Notes: generated by a model from the letters alone, not told the origin. Counted from the first letter of the stretch, positions 46,734 through 56,459 are shown. The stretch: 64,000 nt of DNA from Adhaeribacter radiodurans (GCF_014075995.1 NZ_CP055153.1:806001-870000); one strand, 5' to 3'. Made by a program: numbers and translations.

Positions 46734-48380
46734 TTACTTTTTATTACTATCTACTTTTATCCGTTCGTCGCGGTTGGCTAGTTCCCAGGCAGTGTAAAAT
46801 ACCAGACGGCCAATTTTTTCTATTTTATCGAATAAAATTTTATCTACTTCGTCGGTTTCCTGGTGGTAATCGTCGTGAACGCCGTTAAAGTAAAAAGCTA
46901 CCGGAATGTTGTTTTTAGCAAAATTATAATGGTCGGAGCGGTAATAAAACCGGTTAGGGTCTTCGGGGTCGTTAAAACGATAGTCTAACTTTAATTGCGT
47001 GTATTGCTTATTAGCGGCTTCGTTTATGGCATGCAACTCCGACGATAATTTATCGGAACCAATAACGTATACGTAATTTTTATCGTCGGCGTGTTCTTTA
47101 TCCAGTCGCCCGATCATATCAATATTTAAATCTACTACCGTGTTTTCCAGGGGCAGTACCGGATGATCGGTGTAATATTCCGAACCTAATAAACCTTTTT
47201 CTTCGCCGGTTACCGTCATGAACAATACACTGCGCCGCGGACCAAAACCGTCTTTTTTTGCCTGAGCAAAAGCTTGGGCCAATTCCAGTACGGCAACGGT
47301 GCCGGAACCATCGTCGTCGGCGCCGTTGTATACTTTTCCGTTTTGCACCCCCACGTGATCGTAATGCGCAGTTACTACTACAATTTCGTCTTTTTTATCG
47401 GAGCCTTCTACCAAACCCAATACATTTTCGGTGGGCAATAACTCCCGCTTGCGGGCCAGCTTTACCTGAATGTTTTTTATGGGTTTAAACGGAGAGGTAA
47501 TTGCTTGACCGGCTTTGCTAACCTGGCCGTGGTAATTAATTAAATTACGGGTAGTAGCATTTAGTAGGCGACCACCCATTTCCGGGCCAACGAAAATGCC
47601 GGCTACTTCGGGTGCATCAGGTTTTTCTTTGGGGAACTTTATCGAAGCGCGTTCGGCGGCGGCTTTAATCCGGGCTACGTACTGATCAAATTCGTCCTGG
47701 CTGGTACGGCTGCCAATTAAAATAATTGCTATTGCTCCTTTTTGAGCAGCTGTATTGCTTTTTCTTTTCCAGTCGGTAGACCATGCCGAAGGTTTACTGG
47801 TTTGCGTAATAATAGATTTTCCTTGGCGGTTGGTAGGCTCGCCAACAAACATAACGGCCACTTTACCGGTAACATCTACATTATTGTAATCGGTATAAGC
47901 AGAGTCTTCAATGCCGTAGCCTACAAATACAGTTTCCAGATTTTGTTCTGTACTAAAAGTAGGGTCGCCTTGTACGTAAAAATCAGTGAGAAAAGTAAAA
48001 CGTTTGCCGTCAATGGTTACGTAGCCATCGTCCCAGGAAGTTTTTTCGAGGTTAAACGTTTGATAATACGGGTTATTTCCATCCTTTACCGGCCCAATTA
48101 ACCCATCGGCTTTAAACTGGTTAGAAATATACTCAGCGGCCATTTTCTGGCCTTTTTCACCGGTTTCCCGGCCTTCGTATTCATCTGAAGCAATAGTAGT
48201 TAAATGTTTAGTTAAGTCGGCTACGGTAATAGTAGAGGCGTAGGTGGGAGCAGCCGCCCGTAATTTGGTAACATCCGTTAATGTTTCCTTTTCCGGAATA
48301 GTAGTGGTGGCTTTTTGCCGGGTACAGCTTCCGGCGAGTAATGTTGTTGCCAATGCAATGGCATACAGGTTTTTATTCAT
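46734..48380 (-). CDS. M28-family zinc peptidase lipoprotein
   Basis: The 548-residue protein has a lipobox (ALATTLLAGSCTRQ), an N-terminal region, a PA-like insert (about 140-270) and the M28 dimetal site: VVTAHYDHVGV, GADDDGSGTVAVLELA, TVTGEEKGLLGSEY, DLNIDMIGRL and DDYHQETDEVDK. It is a periplasmic or surface aminopeptidase. Single gene, with a terminator just downstream. Confidence 0.95.
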   Translation of the reverse strand: MNKNLYAIALATTLLAGSCTRQKATTTIPEKETLTDVTKLRAAAPTYASTITVADLTKHLTTIASDEYEGRETGEKGQKMAAEYISNQFKADGLIGPVKDGNNPYYQTFNLEKTSWDDGYVTIDGKRFTFLTDFYVQGDPTFSTEQNLETVFVGYGIEDSAYTDYNNVDVTGKVAVMFVGEPTNRQGKSIITQTSKPSAWSTDWKRKSNTAAQKGAIAIILIGSRTSQDEFDQYVARIKAAAERASIKFPKEKPDAPEVAGIFVGPEMGGRLLNATTRNLINYHGQVSKAGQAITSPFKPIKNIQVKLARKRELLPTENVLGLVEGSDKKDEIVVVTAHYDHVGVQNGKVYNGADDDGSGTVAVLELAQAFAQAKKDGFGPRRSVLFMTVTGEEKGLLGSEYYTDHPVLPLENTVVDLNIDMIGRLDKEHADDKNYVYVIGSDKLSSELHAINEAANKQYTQLKLDYRFNDPEDPNRFYYRSDHYNFAKNNIPVAFYFNGVHDDYHQETDEVDKILFDKIEKIGRLVFYTAWELANRDERIKVDSNKK

Positions 48381-48690
48381 GAGGTTAGGTGCTGGTGGAA
48401 AATATACTAGGTATTACGGTTTAAATCAGGTTATAGATTATACGTTTCAAGTTTTAGAAAAGAAAAGCAATTATCTTTCTAATACAAGTATTTTAGGCAA
48501 CAATTAGAGTAAAGAGTATCGGTCAAAAATAGTAGTAGTGCCTACTATAGTTTAATTATTTACTAAAGGGGATTAAGACTAATCAACTCTAATTGTAATG
48601 GTACGGCTCACTTATTAATAATGGGTTCTTACCTGCTGTTATTCAAGTAGTTTACTGGTATTAACGTTAAAACCATACGAGTAATTATAA
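48381..48690. other. Gene-free gap
   Basis: The 310 bases between the M28 and IspF genes show no ORF with coding features, no hairpin and no RNA gene. Confidence 0.5.
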
Positions 48691-49170
48691 TCAGGCTTTA
48701 TAAATTAATACTGTAGCATAAGCAGCCACGCCTTCTTTTTTTCCCACAAAACCTAATTTCTCGGTGGTAGTGGCTTTTATGGAAATATCTTCTTCCGGGA
48801 TTTGCATTACTTCGGCCAGGCAGGTTTTCATGGCTGGTATATGCGGGTTTACTTTGGGCTCTTGCAGGCAAACCGTAGAATCAATATTACTTATCTCGTA
48901 ACCGGCATTCCGGATCAATTTTAAAACTTCCCGAAGTAAGATTTTACTATCTATTCCTTTGTATTGGGGGTCGGTGTCCGAAAAATGGTAGCCAATATCA
49001 CGCATATTAGCAGCTCCCAATAAAGCATCGCAAATAACATGAATAAGTACATCGGCATCCGAATGACCTAAAGCGCCATGCGTATGCGGAATTTTGATAC
49101 CGCCTAACCAAAAATCAAGACTTTCGCGTAATTGGTGAACATCATAGCCGAAACCGGTTCTTATTTTCAT
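48691..49170 (-). CDS. ispF: 2-C-methyl-D-erythritol 2,4-cyclodiphosphate synthase
   Basis: ATG 49170 is preferred over an in-frame TTG at 49179. The 159-residue product has all IspF motifs: RTGFGYDVHQL with the metal Asp/His, HTHGALGHSDADVLIHVICDALLGA, IGYHFSDTD, NIDSTVCLQEPKV, and KATTTEKLGFVGKKEG. It makes the cyclic diphosphate in the non-mevalonate isoprenoid pathway. A TAATTTTG box lies at 49204-49211 on the minus strand, about 33 bases upstream of the start. Confidence 0.97.
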   Translation of the reverse strand: MKIRTGFGYDVHQLRESLDFWLGGIKIPHTHGALGHSDADVLIHVICDALLGAANMRDIGYHFSDTDPQYKGIDSKILLREVLKLIRNAGYEISNIDSTVCLQEPKVNPHIPAMKTCLAEVMQIPEEDISIKATTTEKLGFVGKKEGVAAYATVLIYKA

Positions 49171-49203
49171 AAAGAACAATTATTTATTTTTATTAAGCGA
49201 GGG

Positions 49204-49211
49204 CAAAATTA
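49204..49211 (-). promoter_or_regulatory. -7 box candidate for ispF
   Basis: The minus strand reads TAATTTTG, matching TAnnTTTG, about 33 bases before ATG 49170. No clear -33 TTG lies upstream. Confidence 0.4.
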
Positions 49212-49465
49212 AGAAATGTTGGATGGAAGCCAGTAAAAATTTTATATTTCTTAGTTTGCCTTCATTTTAAAGTATTCTTGCCACGAAACGAAATCAGGTA
49301 CAAAGACCGTTAACCAATGTCTAATTGCGGATTGATTTTACTTGTATTGTTGTAAGTAATGGATACAAGCATCAAGATATTAGACCTTTGTGTAATAAAA
49401 TGATTGCTAAATAAGAAGTTGTTTAGAGTTTTAAAACTACCAAAGAAATAGGAGTGTAAAAGAGT

Positions 49466-50326
49466 TTGCAAAGACACTTTACACAAGTTCCTATTTCAAT
49501 GGCAGTATTAAGCGAAGATAAAATAAATCGGTGGATAGTTCCATATTTGAGCCAAGGAAAGAGAGGCAGTAAATTACAAGTAGCACCAGCAGCCATTATT
49601 TCAGGTATTTTATATCGGTTGAAAACAGGCTGTCAATGGCGAGAGTTACCCCTAAAAGAAATATTTACTGGCCCAACCATTAGCTGGCAAGGCGTGTATC
49701 ATCATTTTCGAAAGTGGGTAAATGATGGGAGTTTTAAGAATGTATGGCTTGGCCTACTAAAAAGCCAGCGTTGCTTACTAGATTTATCAGGTGTTCAGTT
49801 AGATGGTAGTCAGACTATCTGTAAGCAGGGAGGGGAATGCATTGGTTATCAAAACAGGAAAGCGGCCAATAGTTGCAATAGCCTGTTTTTAGCTGATAAC
49901 AAAGGGCAGATGCTGGCTTGTAGTTTACCAGTATCAGGAGCCCACCATGACTTGTATGAGATTGAAGTAGTATTTAAAGAATTATGTAATTTATTGAAAG
50001 AAGCAGGTATTGAAACTAAAGGTTTATTCTTAAATGCCGATGCCGGATTTGATTCCCAAGCTTTTAGAAGTATATGTTCAGAAATGAAAATAGAAGCTAA
50101 TATTGCCACTAATCCCAGGAATGGCCAAATCACGGATGAATATATTTATTTTGATGAACAACTCTTTAAGCAGAGAAATGCCATTGAAAGAGCTAACGCC
50201 TGGATGGACAGCTTCAAAGCTTTGCTCATTCGATTCGAAACCAAAGCACTACACTGGTTCGTGCTTATTTTAATTGCTTTCTCCGTCTTATTTATTCGTA
50301 AAATCCCTAATAAACCAAAACTCTAA
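49466..50326 (+). CDS. IS5-family DDE transposase, copy 1
   Basis: The 286-residue protein has TGCQWRELP near residue 55 and the DDE residues in VQLDGSQT, LNADAGFDS and RNAIERANAW, the usual IS5-type set. TTG 49466 has an AGGAG about 12 bases upstream and adds MQRHFTQVPIS. ATG 49499 (MAVLSEDKINRW) is the likelier alternative and matches IS5-family starts. The sequence is identical to the protein at 60248. The IS3 insertion starts one base after its stop codon, so the coding frame is intact. Confidence 0.9.
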   Translation: MQRHFTQVPISMAVLSEDKINRWIVPYLSQGKRGSKLQVAPAAIISGILYRLKTGCQWRELPLKEIFTGPTISWQGVYHHFRKWVNDGSFKNVWLGLLKSQRCLLDLSGVQLDGSQTICKQGGECIGYQNRKAANSCNSLFLADNKGQMLACSLPVSGAHHDLYEIEVVFKELCNLLKEAGIETKGLFLNADAGFDSQAFRSICSEMKIEANIATNPRNGQITDEYIYFDEQLFKQRNAIERANAWMDSFKALLIRFETKALHWFVLILIAFSVLFIRKIPNKPKL

Positions 50327-50391
50327 ATGTAAGCTTCCCCAAAAATAGAACTGTTCAGGAAGAGGAAAAAACTTAACTTAGAACAGTACTT

Positions 50392-50658
50392 ATGAAAAGA
50401 AAGATCTTTAGTCCCCAACAAATTGCTAAAATTCTCAAGGAATTTGAGGATGGTAAAAGTGCGGCCGAGATTAGCCGAGAGCATGGAGTGAGTCAAGCGG
50501 CTTTTTACAAATGGCGGCAACGTTACAACGGTATGGATGCGACCGAGCTGAAGCGGCTCAAGGATTTAGAAGAAGAGAACCGGCGGTTGAAAGCCATGTA
50601 TGCGGAACTAGCCTTAGACTTAAAATTAGCGAAGGAGATCATCGAAAAAAAGCTTTGA
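50392..50658 (+). CDS. IS3-family OrfA (helix-turn-helix protein)
   Basis: The 88-residue protein has a helix-turn-helix ([36 protein letters not shown]) and a C-terminal leucine-zipper-like helix. It binds the IS ends by family. The end of the frame carries A-AAA-AAG at 50646-50652, a classic -1 frameshift heptamer, just before the TGA. Confidence 0.93.
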   Translation: MKRKIFSPQQIAKILKEFEDGKSAAEISREHGVSQAAFYKWRQRYNGMDATELKRLKDLEEENRRLKAMYAELALDLKLAKEIIEKKL

Positions 50659-51491
50659 AGCCCTGCCAAAAGCGACAGCTGGTGGAAGAGGTTTACCAGC
50701 AACCACAAGCCGGCATCAGCAGGGCGTGCCGGGTATTGAGCTTAAGCAAGTCGGTTTACTATTATCAAGCTGTTAAAGAGGACCAACCGGTGGAAGAAGC
50801 TTTACGGCAGAAAGCCGAGCAGCATCCCCGAGAAGGTTTTTGGAAGGTCTATGTACGGTTACGTAAAGAAGGCCATCTTTGGAATCATAAACGGGTTTAT
50901 CGCATCTACACCGCTTTGGGTTTAAACCTGCGTCGTAAAGCGAAAAAGCGTCTACCCGCCCGCATCCAACAGCCCCTGCAAGTACCGCAGACATTGAACT
51001 ATACTTGGTCGATTGATTTTATGAGTGATGCTTTGCTGAACGGGCGAAAGTTCCGCTCTTTCCATGTGCTAGATGATTATAACCGGGAAATCTTGCATAT
51101 TGAAGTGGACTTTTCTTTGAAAAGCAACCGGGTAGTTTGGGTACTGAATCACCTATTAAAGCGAAGAGAAAAACCAAAACAGATCCGAATGGATAACGGA
51201 CCAGAGTTTGTGGCTAGCTTAATGAAGGAATGGAGTCAGGTCCAAGGGATAGAATTTAAATATATTCAACCCGGCAAGCCAACGCAAAACGCCTTTGTAG
51301 AACGGTTTAACGGTACCTTCCGCCGAAATGTACTTAATGCTTACTTATTTGAAAACCTGGAGGAAGTAAGAGAAATTACGGCGACTTGGCTCGAGGATTA
51401 CAACCATAAAAGACCACATGATGCTTTGAATGGAATGGCTCCCGTTGAATATGCTAGAAAAAAGCAGCTTAGTAAAGTAGTATCACCTTAA
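50511..51491 (+). CDS. IS3-family OrfB (DDE integrase), made by -1 frameshift
   Basis: The frame opens at 50511, but the product proper begins after the frameshift near 50652 ([15 protein letters not shown]). It has an rve integrase core with D in [11 protein letters not shown] in IRMDNGPEF and E in [12 protein letters not shown], then [14 protein letters not shown]. It is translated as an OrfAB fusion by slipping at 50646-50652. The first ~47 residues of the frame lie antisense-like over orfA and are not expected to be made alone. All catalytic residues are present. Confidence 0.92.
   Translation: MAATLQRYGCDRAEAAQGFRRREPAVESHVCGTSLRLKISEGDHRKKALKPCQKRQLVEEVYQQPQAGISRACRVLSLSKSVYYYQAVKEDQPVEEALRQKAEQHPREGFWKVYVRLRKEGHLWNHKRVYRIYTALGLNLRRKAKKRLPARIQQPLQVPQTLNYTWSIDFMSDALLNGRKFRSFHVLDDYNREILHIEVDFSLKSNRVVWVLNHLLKRREKPKQIRMDNGPEFVASLMKEWSQVQGIEFKYIQPGKPTQNAFVERFNGTFRRNVLNAYLFENLEEVREITATWLEDYNHKRPHDALNGMAPVEYARKKQLSKVVSP
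50646..50652 (+). promoter_or_regulatory. Programmed -1 frameshift heptamer
   Basis: A AAA AAG in the orfA frame permits slippage to the orfB frame, ending four residues before the orfA stop codon. This is the standard way IS3 elements make OrfAB. Confidence 0.85.
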
Positions 51492-51611
51492 TTAGAATTT
51501 ATAATTGTAACCAGTTCTAAAAACGGGAAGCTTACATAAACAAGTTCAAAGCAAAATAGGCGTCAGGTAGATTTATTTTGTCCTTTTATTAAAAGAAGAA
51601 AATAACTCTAC

Positions 51612-53081
51612 TTATAATTTTTCGCCTTGCCGCAGTTGTAAGATAATCTCCATTTTTTGGTTATACAGATTTTCTTCCAGGCCAACCGGGTAAACGTGCG
51701 GATTTAAAAAGCGCCGGATAGTTTCGTGTAATTGTTGCACTTGTTGCTGGGCGTATTGTTGAATAGTGCGTAAATCCGGCGATTGATAAATAAGTTGCCC
51801 TTGTTGAAATACCGGCACAAGTAAGTCCTGGTAAGAAGTTTCTTTTGCTAGGGTTTTGCGGCGGGTTATATCATTCGGGTCGATTAGGGTAGAAGTAGCG
51901 GCGGTTTCTTCTGAATAGATCATATCTGCCAAAAAGCCTTTTTCGTTATAAAAGCGCCGTACTTGCTGAATGCCAGGGTTCGATATTTTAACTAATTGCT
52001 CCGATAGTTTTAATTTATATTCCCATTCTCCGGTAACAACGTTGCGCAGAGCGCCCAATTTATACACTCCGCCTAATGCGGGTTGATCGTAGGCGGTTAC
52101 CAGTTTAGTGCCGATTCCCCAGGTATCAATACGGGCGCCTTGTCGTTTTAAACTTTCAATTAAATATTCGTCTAAATCGTTGCTGGCCACAATGGATACT
52201 CCCGGGAAACCTGCCTCGTCAAATAGTCGTCGTCCTTCTTTGCTCAGGTAAGCCAAATCCCCGGAATCCAGCCGGACGCCTTGTAATTCATGACCGCGCG
52301 CGCGTAAATCTTTGGCTACTGCTATTGCTTTTTTAATGCCGGCTACCGAGTTATACGTGTCTACTAAAAATACTGAATCATCCGGGAATACGTCGGCGTA
52401 GGCGGCAAAGGCATCTTGTTCTTCCGAAAAACTCATTACCCAACTGTGCGCGTGCGTGCCTTTTACCGGAATAGTAAACATTTTTCCGGCCAGCAAATTA
52501 GAGGTAGCCCCTACGCCCCCAATAAAGGCCGCTCGGGTAGCCGATAAAGCGCCATCAGGCCCTTGCGCCCGGCGCATACCAAATTCAATCACGCGATCTC
52601 CCTGGGCAGCTTCCACAATCCGGGCAGCTTTGGTGGCCACTAAAGTTTGAAAATTAATTACCGTGAGCAGGGGAGTTTCAACGAGCTGGCATTGCAAAAT
52701 AGGTCCGGAAATGCGCAGTAAAGGTTCATTGGGAAATACTACGGTTCCTTCGGGTACAGCCGCTACGTCGCAGGTAAACTGCATTTGCTGTAAGTAATCC
52801 AGAAAGCCTTGTTCGAATAAAGGTTGGTTTTTACTGCTGCGTAAACTGCCCAGGTAAGCGGTGTCTTCGGGTGTAAATTTTAGATTTTGTAATATATCTA
52901 TAGCATCGGCTAACCCCGCCATTACAGTATATCCGCCTTTAAATGGGTTTTTCCGGAAGAATAAATGAAATACTGCTTCCTGCTCGGCCATTCCTTTTTT
53001 CCAATACCCTTGCGCCATGGTTAATTGATATAAATCGGTGAGTAGAGCCAGTGATGAGCGGAAGCGATCGGATATATTCAT
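51612..53081 (-). CDS. pncB: Nicotinate phosphoribosyltransferase
   Basis: The 489-residue protein matches PncB: LTDLYQLTMAQGYWK at the start, FHLFFRKNPFKGGYTVMAG, FGMRRAQGPDGALSATRAAFIGGVGATSN, GTHAHSWVMSF, VDTYNSV and VRLDSGDLAYLS. It makes nicotinate mononucleotide from nicotinate, PRPP and ATP in NAD salvage. It lies immediately downstream of the IS nest without disruption and is a single gene. Confidence 0.95.
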   Translation of the reverse strand: MNISDRFRSSLALLTDLYQLTMAQGYWKKGMAEQEAVFHLFFRKNPFKGGYTVMAGLADAIDILQNLKFTPEDTAYLGSLRSSKNQPLFEQGFLDYLQQMQFTCDVAAVPEGTVVFPNEPLLRISGPILQCQLVETPLLTVINFQTLVATKAARIVEAAQGDRVIEFGMRRAQGPDGALSATRAAFIGGVGATSNLLAGKMFTIPVKGTHAHSWVMSFSEEQDAFAAYADVFPDDSVFLVDTYNSVAGIKKAIAVAKDLRARGHELQGVRLDSGDLAYLSKEGRRLFDEAGFPGVSIVASNDLDEYLIESLKRQGARIDTWGIGTKLVTAYDQPALGGVYKLGALRNVVTGEWEYKLKLSEQLVKISNPGIQQVRRFYNEKGFLADMIYSEETAATSTLIDPNDITRRKTLAKETSYQDLLVPVFQQGQLIYQSPDLRTIQQYAQQQVQQLHETIRRFLNPHVYPVGLEENLYNQKMEIILQLRQGEKL

Positions 53082-53230
53082 TTTTAGGTTTAATATTGAA
53101 GAATGCTGGTTCGTACGATAGTTACTTAGGTTTGTTTACAAGTGCTAGCTTTGGAAAGAAGGTGAAATGCTACTTTCTATAAAAGATTAAATTATTTACT
53201 AAATATAAAGCTTAGAAGTAAAAAGCTGAT

Positions 53231-53953
53231 TTGATTTGTCGTTTTACTTATTTTAAATTTCAGTCCGAAAGATGCATTCGGGTTAAGCTACTTTTTTCTT
53301 TTTTATCCATTAAAAATCTGAAACTTACATATAGTTTTCTGCTATTTGCCTTTAGTTTAGTAATTAATCCGAAGGTTTCGGCTCAAAATCTGCACGCCAA
53401 TATAGATAAGCAAACTTTTACGAGCCTGTTTAACGGCCGAACCTTGGATGGCTGGCATATTATTCCGGGCGGTAATTGGCAGGTGATAAACGGTGCTATA
53501 GCCGGAACCAGCAGCAAAGACGAAAAACGCCATGGTTTACTCGTGAGCGATAAAGTGTACAAAGATTTTACCGTGAAGCTAAAATTTCGACCAATTACGG
53601 GTAACAGTGGTTTTTATTTCCGGTGCGAAGAGACAAATTCAGAAGTAGGCGTAAATGGATTTCAGGCCGAAATTGACCCGGAAAAAGATTCCGGTGGCTT
53701 GTACGAAACGGGCGGCCGCGAATGGGTAATACAACCAAAGCCGGAAGACGTAAAAAGATGGTTAAAACCCGGCCTTTGGAACGACATGACAGTTATTGCC
53801 CGGGGCGGCAACATTGTTGTTTTTATCAACGGCTACAAAACGGCCGCATTAAGCAACGATACCGGCCGCTCAGAAGGGCATTTAGCCTTACAACTACACG
53901 GGGGTATGGATATGAATGTTCTTTTTAAAGACATCCAGATTGCCGAAGAATAG
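53231..53953 (+). CDS. DUF1080 (3-keto-disaccharide hydrolase-like) protein
   Basis: The mature part has the DUF1080 pattern: FTSLFNGRTLDGWHI, GNWQVINGAIAGTS, FTVKLKFRPITGNSGFYFRCEE, GFQAEIDP, GLWNDMTVIARGGNIVVFINGYKTA and LALQLHGGMDMNVLFKDI. The fold is a concanavalin-like sandwich, which in characterised members cleaves 3-keto-glycosides. The frame opens at TTG 53231 with a poor N-terminus. The signal peptide (KLTYSFLLFAFSLVIN...VSAQ) begins near a CTG at 53318, so the true start is uncertain. It is exported. Confidence 0.85.
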   Translation: MICRFTYFKFQSERCIRVKLLFSFLSIKNLKLTYSFLLFAFSLVINPKVSAQNLHANIDKQTFTSLFNGRTLDGWHIIPGGNWQVINGAIAGTSSKDEKRHGLLVSDKVYKDFTVKLKFRPITGNSGFYFRCEETNSEVGVNGFQAEIDPEKDSGGLYETGGREWVIQPKPEDVKRWLKPGLWNDMTVIARGGNIVVFINGYKTAALSNDTGRSEGHLALQLHGGMDMNVLFKDIQIAEE

Positions 53954-54004
53954 GTTCTGTTACTAATTTACAGTAATAGAAAGTAAAAATTTTAATTCTT
54001 GTTA

Positions 54005-55066
54005 TTAAGCGTAAAAGCCTGGTTCTGGTTTCCAGTTTAAAGTAGAACTAGGGCTGGGTAGTTCAAAAACTTGCGCTAATAACTCGTAGCTGCGAAGCCG
54101 ATCGGCAAAGTCGTAAGTAATGGTTACAATTACCAGTTCGTCTACGTCGTATAACACGGCCATTTGAGTTAGTTTTTCTTTTACCTGCTCGGGGGTGCCG
54201 GCTACCATTCGTTGTCGGTTGTACTGGATGCGGGCAAGTTCCGCTTGGGTATATTGCTGGGCGGCGGCATCTTCGTAAGGAGGTACTCCGGCCCGGATAC
54301 CTTTTTCAATCCGGAGCATGAGTAAATCCATTACCGCTTGTAGTTCTTGTGCTTTTTGGTCGGTATCGGCGCATAAAACAAAAACACTGGCGTTTGCTAC
54401 GGGCACAGATAGGTTATCTGAAGCTTGAAACTGAGTACGGTAAGATTTTACTATTTCGGGACCTCCGTTGGGATTAATAAAATGAGCGAAAGAAAAGCCA
54501 AATCCAAAATGCGCGGCAAAAACTCCGCTTTGGCCACTGGAACTCAGCAGCCAAACAAATGGTACTGTTTCGGCGCTGGGAATAGCCTGAATGCGAACTA
54601 AGTCGGTGCCTGGTTCAAAGGTGTCGTTCAGATAATGCCCTAAATCGGTGAGTTGCTGAAAAAAGTCTTGTTCACTAAACGTGTTGTACGGATTCAAGGC
54701 TTGAGCTGTCAATCGATCAGAACCGGGAGCGCGGCCAATACCTAAATCAATCCGGCCCGGAAAAAGAGTTTCCAGCATCCGGAAGTTTTCGGCTACTTTT
54801 AAAGCACTGTAGTGCGGCAGCATAACGCCCCCCGCACCTACCCGAATGAATTGGGTTTTATTAGCTAAATGCGCCACTAATACCTCTGGAGTAGAACCGG
54901 CCAGGCCCCGGGTATTATGGTGTTCCGATACCCAGAACCGCGTATAACCTAGTTTATCGGCGACTTTCGCTAATTGAACAGTTTCCTGCAAAGCTTGGCG
55001 CGCGGTACCACTCTTCCGAATCGGCGATTGATCGAGCACACTCAACCGAATTGATTTAGCATTCAT
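54005..55066 (-). CDS. LLM-class flavin-dependent oxidoreductase
   Basis: The 353-residue protein is luciferase-like: LSVLDQSPI and RFWVSEHHNTRGLAGSTPEVLVAHLA at the N-terminus, IRVGAGGVMLPHYSALKVAENFRMLETLFPGRIDLGIGRAPG in the middle, and FGFGFSFAHFINP. It belongs to the family of MsnO8-like monooxygenases and uses FMN. The substrate is unknown. Single gene. Confidence 0.9.
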   Translation of the reverse strand: MNAKSIRLSVLDQSPIRKSGTARQALQETVQLAKVADKLGYTRFWVSEHHNTRGLAGSTPEVLVAHLANKTQFIRVGAGGVMLPHYSALKVAENFRMLETLFPGRIDLGIGRAPGSDRLTAQALNPYNTFSEQDFFQQLTDLGHYLNDTFEPGTDLVRIQAIPSAETVPFVWLLSSSGQSGVFAAHFGFGFSFAHFINPNGGPEIVKSYRTQFQASDNLSVPVANASVFVLCADTDQKAQELQAVMDLLMLRIEKGIRAGVPPYEDAAAQQYTQAELARIQYNRQRMVAGTPEQVKEKLTQMAVLYDVDELVIVTITYDFADRLRSYELLAQVFELPSPSSTLNWKPEPGFYA

Positions 55067-55636
55067 GGCGGTTCAACCCTTTATTTCTTTAAGGTTTGTA
55101 ACGTTAAAATTTAAATCCTATTACTACTTTTCCAATAATTGTTGTGGAATATTCTGTGTTATCTGTTACAATTTATTAAAACTATGTTTTAAAAATAATT
55201 GGCATGTTGCACTGGTTTAATAATTGTTACGAAATGCCTTAAAACAAAGGAAGTTTTTAGTAGATGTCTTTTAACTGATTCATGTAAAAAGTTTTCTGGT
55301 ATTACTCAACTTTGGCACAAGCAATTACTTTTCTAGGCAAGGTTAACAAACAAAAAAATACCCGTAATTTTTTATAATTACTAAATAGTACTTCTATTAA
55401 TCTTATACTATACTAAAATTATTTATATTTATTAATTTTATAAATATTCTTATAAAATATCAGTTTGTATTTTGAATGGTAATGAACAAAAAGCTTCTTT
55501 AATTTGTATAGAGTTAAATTAATGCTAGTTAGATGGTAAGTTTTAGTTAAAGGAGTTATTTGGATTAACTTAATCTTTATTTTGTGATAGAACAATTGAT
55601 TATATCATAATATTAATAATTCCAAGCCTCATTTAC
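55067..55636. other. Gene-free AT-rich gap
   Basis: About 570 very AT-rich bases between divergent genes contain no ORF with coding features, and no hairpin was seen. Promoters for both sides must lie here. Confidence 0.5.
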
Positions 55637-56002
55637 ATGCCTGCATCTACTATTTTAAGTACTACTGGTTTTAAAACTGCTTCTTATCGCGAAGCTACTC
55701 CCAAAATACAAGCTATTTACGACGAAACCATCCAGGTTTTGAAATTACCTTTTGTACTAATGTGGTTCAATTGTACCATTAAAGAAAAAAATGAGGTAAT
55801 TACTTCAATTGTAGAGTATCAGAAAGAAATTATAGAGCAAGTGACTCAGGAAATTGCGGCTAAAAACGCGTGGTTACCTGAAATTTCGGTATTAAAATCG
55901 CATCGCGTTCCTAAGCCGCTCAGCCAAATATTAGGTCTCATTACTGTGTTTAATTATCAAAACTCTTTACTCACCTCCAAAACGAGGTGTTGCCAAAGTT
56001 AA
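55637..56002 (+). pseudogene. Short ORF, possibly a truncated or frameshifted gene
   Basis: The 121-residue product (MPASTILSTTGFKTASYREATPKIQAIYDETIQVLKLPF in its first part) resembles the start of AhpD/DehI-like helical proteins, then diverges. After 56002 a second frame stays open to TAA at about 56092 (PPKRGVAKVKSFIGLCRLC), so a frameshift near 55960-55990 could have split a longer gene. It lies 97 bases upstream of a response-regulator gene. Family link is weak and the pseudogene status is inference. Confidence 0.4.
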
Positions 56003-56099
56003 AAGTTTCATCGGCTTATGCAGACTTTGCTTTACAGGATATACAGGTTATAAAAAAGCCAATACTGATTTAATAGAACTAAAAGCTTAAAAATAGAAT

Positions 56100-56459
56100 A
56101 TGAAAAAGATTGTGCTGGTAGATGATATGGATATTTTTAATTTTATCATGAAAAAGGTAATATCTAACGTTAACCCTGGTCATCAGGTACACGATTTTAC
56201 GAACAGCCAGCAAGCCTTGGAACAGTTAGAAGATCTAGAGCCAAACGTAATTTTTCTGGATTTAAATATGCCTGAAGTTAATGGTTGGGATTTCCTGGAA
56301 GATATGAAGGCCCGAAATTTACCGCACAAGGTATATATTCTTACCTCGTCCACGAGCGAACTGGACCGCCAGCGTTCTGAAAAGTATCAGAACGTAGTTA
56401 ATTTCTTAACCAAACCAGTTGCTCAGGATAAAGTAGCCGAGATATTAAAAGAAGTTTAA
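56100..56459 (+). CDS. Single-domain CheY-like response regulator
   Basis: The 119-residue protein is only a receiver domain: KIVLVDDMDIFN with D8-D9, the phosphorylated Asp in VIFLDLNMPEVNGWDF, the switch Ser/Thr in LTSSTSE and Lys in FLTKPVA. It has no output domain and is thus a CheY/Spo0F-type relay protein. The nearest kinase is far away (2074), so the partner is unknown. Confidence 0.93.
   Translation: MKKIVLVDDMDIFNFIMKKVISNVNPGHQVHDFTNSQQALEQLEDLEPNVIFLDLNMPEVNGWDFLEDMKARNLPHKVYILTSSTSELDRQRSEKYQNVVNFLTKPVAQDKVAEILKEV

Larger units (their letters stand above)
50328..51536 (+). mobile_element. IS3-family (IS407-type) insertion sequence
   Basis: The 1209-bp element has terminal inverted repeats starting TGTAAGCTTCCC (left) and ending GGGAAGCTTACA (right). 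Further inside TAGAACTG is shared. It is flanked by a 4-bp direct repeat TAAA (50324-50327 and 51537-51540), matching the 4-bp duplication usual in the IS407 group. It carries overlapping orfA and orfB joined by a -1 frameshift signal. Confidence 0.92.
49404..51547 (+). mobile_element. IS5-like element copy 1, interrupted by an IS3 element
   Basis: The element matches the copy at 60186-61116 without a visible difference over the coding part. Its left TIR reads GAAGTTGTTTAGAGTTTT (49415 on) and the right TIR GAACTTGTTTAGAGTTTT (inverted). The right end, after CTCTAAA at 50327, is split: bases TAAA and CAAGTTC reappear at 51537-51547 after the IS3 element. Flanks are TGA or TAA left and AAA right, so there is no clean target duplication here. 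The transposase frame is intact. Confidence 0.85.

Noticed and set aside
48244-48507. 87-codon frame at the M28 start region
   Set aside because: It is antisense to the M28 gene for half its length and has no coding features.
49849-50133. 94-codon antisense frame inside the IS5-like transposase
   Set aside because: It is a shadow of the transposase gene and occurs identically in copy 2.
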